A DNA stretch of 8,040 nt from contig JAIDMV010000201.1 in assembly GCA_029050385.1 (NCBI GenBank), positions 1 to 8,040 on the forward strand, read 5' to 3'. The stretch comes from Anaeroplasmataceae bacterium. GTDB lineage: Bacteria > Bacillota_I > Bacilli_A > Acholeplasmatales > Anaeroplasmataceae. The translations under genes and the position numbers were made by a program. A model generated the notes under the pieces. The model was given only the letters and a program-made list of their open reading frames with translations. It ran no database searches and was not told where the DNA came from. Below are positions 4,285-8,040 of the stretch, piece after piece; position 1 is the stretch's first letter, and each line of letters starts with the position of its first letter.

Positions 4285-7200
4285 TTATAAATTATTATTC
4301 AATTCGTTCTTCTTTTTATTATGCTTTTTAATAAGAAGGATAGTTAGAATTATAATAAATAAAATCAATACTATTAGTGGAATTCCTATGGATAACCAAA
4401 GCACAAGATTGAATCCCTTTTCTTTCACAGGTTCAGGTTGTTCTGGAGATGGTTGGTTAGGCTCTGGTTGTTCAGGAGGAGTTACTTGAGTTGTCACTGC
4501 CTTAAGCTCAATATTTTGTGAAGGCATACTAAATGTGTATTCTATAGTATTCTTATTAGGACATGCTTTTATATTCGAGCTCTCCCACTCTACCCATACA
4601 TATCCTTCGTCTACACTTGCAGTAACTACAACAGTCTCACCATAAAGGTAAATTCCTCCACCTTCTATGGTTACTCCTTCAGAAGGTGTAAGTGTAACTA
4701 TATAACTGTTTCGATTATATAATAATGTTACTATTGTATTTCCACTACCGCTGATAATCTTTTGTTGAAAAGAAGCTGCAGTAAAGCCTTCATATTTACG
4801 TGCAACTATGGTTGTCAGTGTTCCAGTCGTTCCAGTAAGTTCTTCTGTTTCTAACTCGTAATATTTGCCACTAATCTTATAGGGTGTTTCTACAAGACTC
4901 TGGATATAATGGTAAACTTTATACTTTGTGTCTTCATTTGGAGTTGAATTTATAACAATCGAATGGCTTCCTAAAATATTTCTAAACACATAACCATCTT
5001 TTAAAATAGTATTCATTTCATTAGTGCTTAAAACTGTTTTATCTACAATTACACTAGCAATATGATAGCCAAGTTCAACACTTAAAGTAACTTTAAAGTC
5101 ATCCCCTATATTGACTAAGTTATCACCACTTTGTGCAGAATTGATATGTTCTCCTGTGAACACTTTGATATATATGGAATCAGCTGGTAATACGTTAGTC
5201 TTTGCAGTAAGAGTTATATTCTGTGCTGGCATAGTAAAGATATATTCTAAAGTATCTTTGTTTGGACATACATTGGTATTTGAACTTTCCCACTCTATCC
5301 ATTCATATCCTTCATCTACATTTGCAGTAACTACAACAGTCTCACCATAAATATAGGTTCCTCCACCTTCTACAGTTACTCCTTCACAATCAACAAGCGT
5401 AACTGTATAGGTATTTCGATTATATAGAATTTCAACTATTGTATTCCCATTACCGCCGATAATCTTTTGTTCAAAAGCTTCTGCAGTAAAGCCTTCATAT
5501 GTATTCTCAACTACAGTCGTAAGTGCTCCTGTTGTCCCTGTTAAGTCTTCAATTTCTAACTCGTAATATTTGCCATCCATCTCAACTTCTGTCTCAACAA
5601 GGCTTTGGATATAGTGATAAACCTTATACTCTGTATCTTCGTTTGGAGCCGAATTTATAACAATTGTATGGTTTTCTGTAACATTTGTAAAGGTATATCC
5701 CTCAAGTAATGCAGTTTCTAATCCATCTTCATTTAGGGCAACTTCATCAACTAAAATTGTACTAATATGATATCCTGTCTCAACAGTAAATGTAACTTTA
5801 AAGTTTTCTCCTTCATCGATCTGATTATTTCCTTTTTGTGGAGAGCTAATATGCTGTCCTGTGGATACTTTTATATATACGGAATCAGCCTCTACTTCAT
5901 CTGCCTTGGCAGTAAGAGTTATATCCTGTGCTGGCATAGTAAAGATATATTCTAAAGTATCTTTGTTTGGACAAACTTCACTATTTGAGCTTTCCCACTC
6001 TACCCATACATATCCTTCATCTACATTTGCAGTAACTACAACAGTCTCACCATAAATATAGGTTCCTCCACCTTCTACAGTTACTCCTTCACAATCAACA
6101 AGCGTAACTGTATAGGTATTTCGATTATATAGAATTTCAACTATTGTATTCCCATTACCGCCGATAATCTTTTGTTCAAAAGCTTCTGCAGTAAATCCTT
6201 GATATGTATTCTCAACGGCAGTGGTAAGTGTACCAGTAGTTCCTGTTAAGGTTTCTATTTCTAACTCGTAATACTTGCCATCCATCTCAACTTCTGTTTC
6301 AACAAGGCTTTCTTTATAGTGATAAATCTTATACTCTGTATCTTCATTTGGAGCCGAATTTATAGTAATTGTATGATTTTCTGTAACATTTGTAAAAGTA
6401 TATCCCTCAAGTATTGCAGTTTCCAATTCATCTTCACTTAAATTCACTTCATCAACTACAATACTACTGATATGATAGCCTGTCTCAACAGTAAATGTGA
6501 CATTGAAGTTTTCTCCTTCACTAACTTGATTATTCCCACTTTGTGAAGAACTTATATGTTCTCCTAATGTTACTTGGATAGATTTTGCATCAGAACGTAC
6601 TATAGTTACTTCACAAATCTGCGAAGAAATCACATTCCCTTTCCAATCACTAACCTGAACAAAATATTTACTTGAACCTGAATTAGTTGTATCCACTTCA
6701 AGTTGGCTATCTGTTGCATCTTTTATAGGCGTTCCTGAAAGATTATCACTATCCGTTCTAAACCATTGATAGGTAAGACCTATTCCTTCTGCCTCTACAG
6801 ATAAGTTAAGTGGGCTATTATATTCAATTTCTACTTCACTAGATAAATCTTTAGTAATGGCTAAATTATCTATATCATCGATAGCTACGAAATCCCAATG
6901 CTTAGTTTTAGTTTCATCTAGGCATTGTAATGCCCATTCTTCTGCTTTAGAGCCTGAATAGCCATAAATTGGAACATTATAATACGTCCAAGAAGCTAAA
7001 TCAAGGGTTTGGTCAACTACATAATTTTCGAATTTTTCTCCTATAACCACTTTTTTAAGTGATGGGCAGGCAGAAAAAACTCCTCCAGAAGTAATTGTTT
7101 CCAAATTAGGGAAATAGAGTTCTTCTATGCTTTTGGAATAAATAAATGCATTTCCAATAATTTTTACTACATTTTTCGTATCCACGCTTTTTAATGAAAT

Positions 7201-8040
7201 TGTTTCCTTAAATGCCGCATCAAGAGTTTCTAGATTAGGACAAATAACTTTCTCAAGCTCATAGCATTCATTAAACACATCTTGTCCTATTTCGATTACT
7301 CCGCTTAAATCTGCCATTTTCAAATTACCACAACTGGAAAAAACAGCCCAAGGTAATACTTCTACTAACGGCATATTCACATATTTTAAGGATTGACAAC
7401 TACGAAATGCTCTTGCGCCTACAGTTAAAATATTCTCTAAATTTATACTTTCTAAAAAATGGCAATTACTAAATGCCTGTTGACCTATATCCGTAATAGT
7501 TTCAGGAAGAATTACACCAGAAATTAAGCAGTCACTAAATGCTTCGTCCCCTATTTTCGAAATAATCTTTCCATTATAACTTTCTGGAATAATAAGATTT
7601 CCTGTTGTTTGCGTATCGACTAAGGCTATATATAATTCTTCATTACCAGTTTTCTCATTTATATATGTGTTAAAATAAAAACCTTTAATCTTTTCAAATA
7701 CTGCTTCAAATTGCACTCCATTTTCTAAAGCATATGCATGTGCTAAAGTATTCTCATCACCATAAATGACAAAATCAGAAATAAGATTTCCAGCATTAAA
7801 GCCAAGAGCCTTTTCTCCTATACTACTGATAGTATTAGATAGAGTTATAGCTTTAAATTTAATACAACCATTAAATGCATAATCCCCTATTTCAACTATA
7901 CTTTCTATAGTAACTTTCTCTAAGTTAGTACAATTTGCAAAGGCATAGTCACCAATATAGTTTATCCTAGTAAGATATATATCTGTTAGATTCAAACAAC
8001 CTTTAAATGCATTCTCTTCTATTTCTTTAAGATATAATAC
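4285..8040 (-). CDS. Large BspA-like LRR / Ig / InlB-repeat surface protein with C-terminal membrane anchor (5' end off the right edge)
   Basis: The open frame runs through the right edge; 1251 residues are visible, numbered here from the edge. Residues 1-375 are BspA-type leucine-rich repeats (I-G-x-x-A-F-x-x-C pattern) in two solenoids, each ending in a cap of the form IYG-x-x-x-(S/T)-x-A-x-x-x-A. An Ig-like domain with a YQWF core follows (about 395-482). Three 235-residue tandem units come next (487 to about 1185). Then come a Pro/Glu-rich stalk (about 1187-1208), a single hydrophobic helix (about 1212-1237) and the basic tail KKHNKKK. This predicts an outward-facing protein anchored by its C-terminal helix; there is no LPXTG sorting motif. 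Relatives act in adhesion or cell-surface interaction, but the ligand here is unknown. The signal peptide and true start are not in view. Confidence 0.93.
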   Translation of the reverse strand, partial: VLYLKEIEENAFKGCLNLTDIYLTRINYIGDYAFANCTNLEKVTIESIVEIGDYAFNGCIKFKAITLSNTISSIGEKALGFNAGNLISDFVIYGDENTLAHAYALENGVQFEAVFEKIKGFYFNTYINEKTGNEELYIALVDTQTTGNLIIPESYNGKIISKIGDEAFSDCLISGVILPETITDIGQQAFSNCHFLESINLENILTVGARAFRSCQSLKYVNMPLVEVLPWAVFSSCGNLKMADLSGVIEIGQDVFNECYELEKVICPNLETLDAAFKETISLKSVDTKNVVKIIGNAFIYSKSIEELYFPNLETITSGGVFSACPSLKKVVIGEKFENYVVDQTLDLASWTYYNVPIYGYSGSKAEEWALQCLDETKTKHWDFVAIDDIDNLAITKDLSSEVEIEYNSPLNLSVEAEGIGLTYQWFRTDSDNLSGTPIKDATDSQLEVDTTNSGSSKYFVQVSDWKGNVISSQICEVTIVRSDAKSIQVTLGEHISSSQSGNNQVSEGENFNVTFTVETGYHISSIVVDEVNLSEDELETAILEGYTFTNVTENHTITINSAPNEDTEYKIYHYKESLVETEVEMDGKYYELEIETLTGTTGTLTTAVENTYQGFTAEAFEQKIIGGNGNTIVEILYNRNTYTVTLVDCEGVTVEGGGTYIYGETVVVTANVDEGYVWVEWESSNSEVCPNKDTLEYIFTMPAQDITLTAKADEVEADSVYIKVSTGQHISSPQKGNNQIDEGENFKVTFTVETGYHISTILVDEVALNEDGLETALLEGYTFTNVTENHTIVINSAPNEDTEYKVYHYIQSLVETEVEMDGKYYELEIEDLTGTTGALTTVVENTYEGFTAEAFEQKIIGGNGNTIVEILYNRNTYTVTLVDCEGVTVEGGGTYIYGETVVVTANVDEGYEWIEWESSNTNVCPNKDTLEYIFTMPAQNITLTAKTNVLPADSIYIKVFTGEHINSAQSGDNLVNIGDDFKVTLSVELGYHIASVIVDKTVLSTNEMNTILKDGYVFRNILGSHSIVINSTPNEDTKYKVYHYIQSLVETPYKISGKYYELETEELTGTTGTLTTIVARKYEGFTAASFQQKIISGSGNTIVTLLYNRNSYIVTLTPSEGVTIEGGGIYLYGETVVVTASVDEGYVWVEWESSNIKACPNKNTIEYTFSMPSQNIELKAVTTQVTPPEQPEPNQPSPEQPEPVKEKGFNLVLWLSIGIPLIVLILFIIILTILLIKKHNKKKNELNNNL
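4487..5172 (-). repeat. Tandem surface-protein unit 3 (diverged, membrane-proximal)
   Basis: Residues 957 to about 1185, starting YIKVFTGEHI. It keeps the register and domain order of the other units but is clearly more diverged (for example LTPSEGVTIEGGGIYLYGE in place of LVDCEGVTVEGGGTYIYGE). It runs straight into the proline-rich stalk. Confidence 0.87.
5173..5877 (-). repeat. Tandem surface-protein unit 2 (235 residues, 705 bp)
   Basis: Residues 722-956, starting YIKVSTGQHI. It has the same three-part build as unit 1, and the DNA at 5304-5490 is identical to unit 1 at 6009-6195. Changes are concentrated in the first and second parts and around VCPNKD. Confidence 0.9.
5304..5490. repeat. 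187-bp block identical to 6009-6195 (copy in unit 2)
   Basis: This is the partner copy of the perfect 187-bp repeat. The corresponding stretch in unit 3 (about 4599-4785) shows many substitutions, so the identity is not explained by selection on the protein alone. Confidence 0.9.
5878..6582 (-). repeat. Tandem surface-protein unit 1 (235 residues, 705 bp)
   Basis: Residues 487-721. It starts at SIQVTLGEHI and has three parts: an InlB-like part ending in FTNVTENHTI; a MucBP-like part beginning EYKIYHY and containing TGTTGTLTT, FTAEAFEQKIIGG and ILYNRNTYTVTL; and a divergent InlB-type part with EGGGTYIYGETVVVTA, GYVWVEWESSN and FTMPAQDITLTAKA. Unit 2 follows at exactly 705 bp. Confidence 0.9.
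6009..6195. repeat. 187-bp block identical to 5304-5490 (copy in unit 1)
   Basis: Reading both copies side by side I find no difference over 187 bp; the copies are offset by 705 bp. Mismatches begin immediately at both borders (position 6008 against 5303, and 6196 against 5491). The block covers the end of the MucBP-like part and most of the divergent InlB-type part. Confidence 0.9.

Noticed and set aside
4430..4500. LPXTG-type cell-wall sorting signal at the surface-protein C-terminus.
   Set aside because: The Pro/Glu-rich stalk is followed directly by the membrane helix and basic tail; no LPXTG-like pentapeptide is present.
5111..6055. Plus-strand open frames opposite the surface-protein repeats (5111-5350, 5767-5955, 5861-6055).
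   Set aside because: They resemble each other only because the opposite strand is a tandem repeat; they are shadows of the surface-protein gene.
4487..6582. CRISPR array or transposon as the cause of the regular repeats.
   Set aside because: The repeats are 705 bp long, directly tandem, in frame and coding; there are no spacers, terminal inverted repeats or transposase.
7993..7995. TTG as the start codon of the large surface protein.
   Set aside because: The frame is open upstream to the window edge, and the upstream residues (KEIEENAFKGC) are another leucine-rich repeat, so this TTG is an internal leucine and the gene is 5'-truncated by the window.
1..8040. A dedicated new defence, toxin-antitoxin or secretion system.
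   Set aside because: All genes fall in known families with general functions, and no cluster of unknown genes or regulatory RNA structure stands out.

Overview
The window looks like chromosomal DNA from a low-GC Gram-positive bacterium (Bacillota), probably a gut- or host-associated member of the Clostridia or Erysipelotrichia. The signs are strongly AT-rich codon use, strong GGAGG-type ribosome binding sites, intrinsic terminators with T-runs, a tRNA with genomically encoded CCA, and a very large BspA-like/InlB-repeat surface protein of the kind common in such organisms. The species cannot be fixed from the sequence alone.

Left part (1-1210). Two genes read leftwards: a GNAT-family N-acetyltransferase, followed 3 nt later by an ABC-F type ATPase that runs off the left edge. 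They form an operon, and the ribosome binding site of the second gene lies in the last codons of the first. A 115-bp divergent intergenic region separates this pair from a rightward operon and holds back-to-back promoter candidates.

Centre (1211-3230). The rightward operon encodes a PLP-dependent class I/II aminotransferase and, 1 nt after its stop codon, an aldo/keto reductase. The operon ends at a 10-bp intrinsic terminator. That terminator also has a usable U-tract in the other direction, so it can serve the convergent gene as well.

Centre-right (3231-4284). Reading leftwards are surE (5'/3'-nucleotidase, survival protein) and, just upstream, tRNA-Thr(CGT) with its own recognisable promoter. 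No promoter with a workable geometry is visible between tRNA-Thr and surE, so surE may depend on the tRNA promoter. The non-coding interval 4102-4284 holds the tRNA promoter, a 10-bp palindrome and the terminator of the next gene.

Right part (4285-8040). One leftward open frame continues through the right edge, with at least 1251 codons. It encodes a mosaic surface protein: two BspA-type leucine-rich solenoids, each closed by a similar cap motif, one Ig-like domain, three tandem 235-residue units with an exact 705-bp period (each an InlB-like part, a MucBP-like part and a divergent InlB-type part), a proline-rich stalk, one transmembrane helix and a basic cytoplasmic tail. It has no LPXTG motif. 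Its true start and any signal peptide lie outside the window.

The genes are mostly housekeeping or general metabolic. I see no mobile element, CRISPR array, toxin-antitoxin pair or defence cluster. The most notable object is the repeat-bearing surface protein, whose first two repeat units share a 187-bp perfectly identical block.
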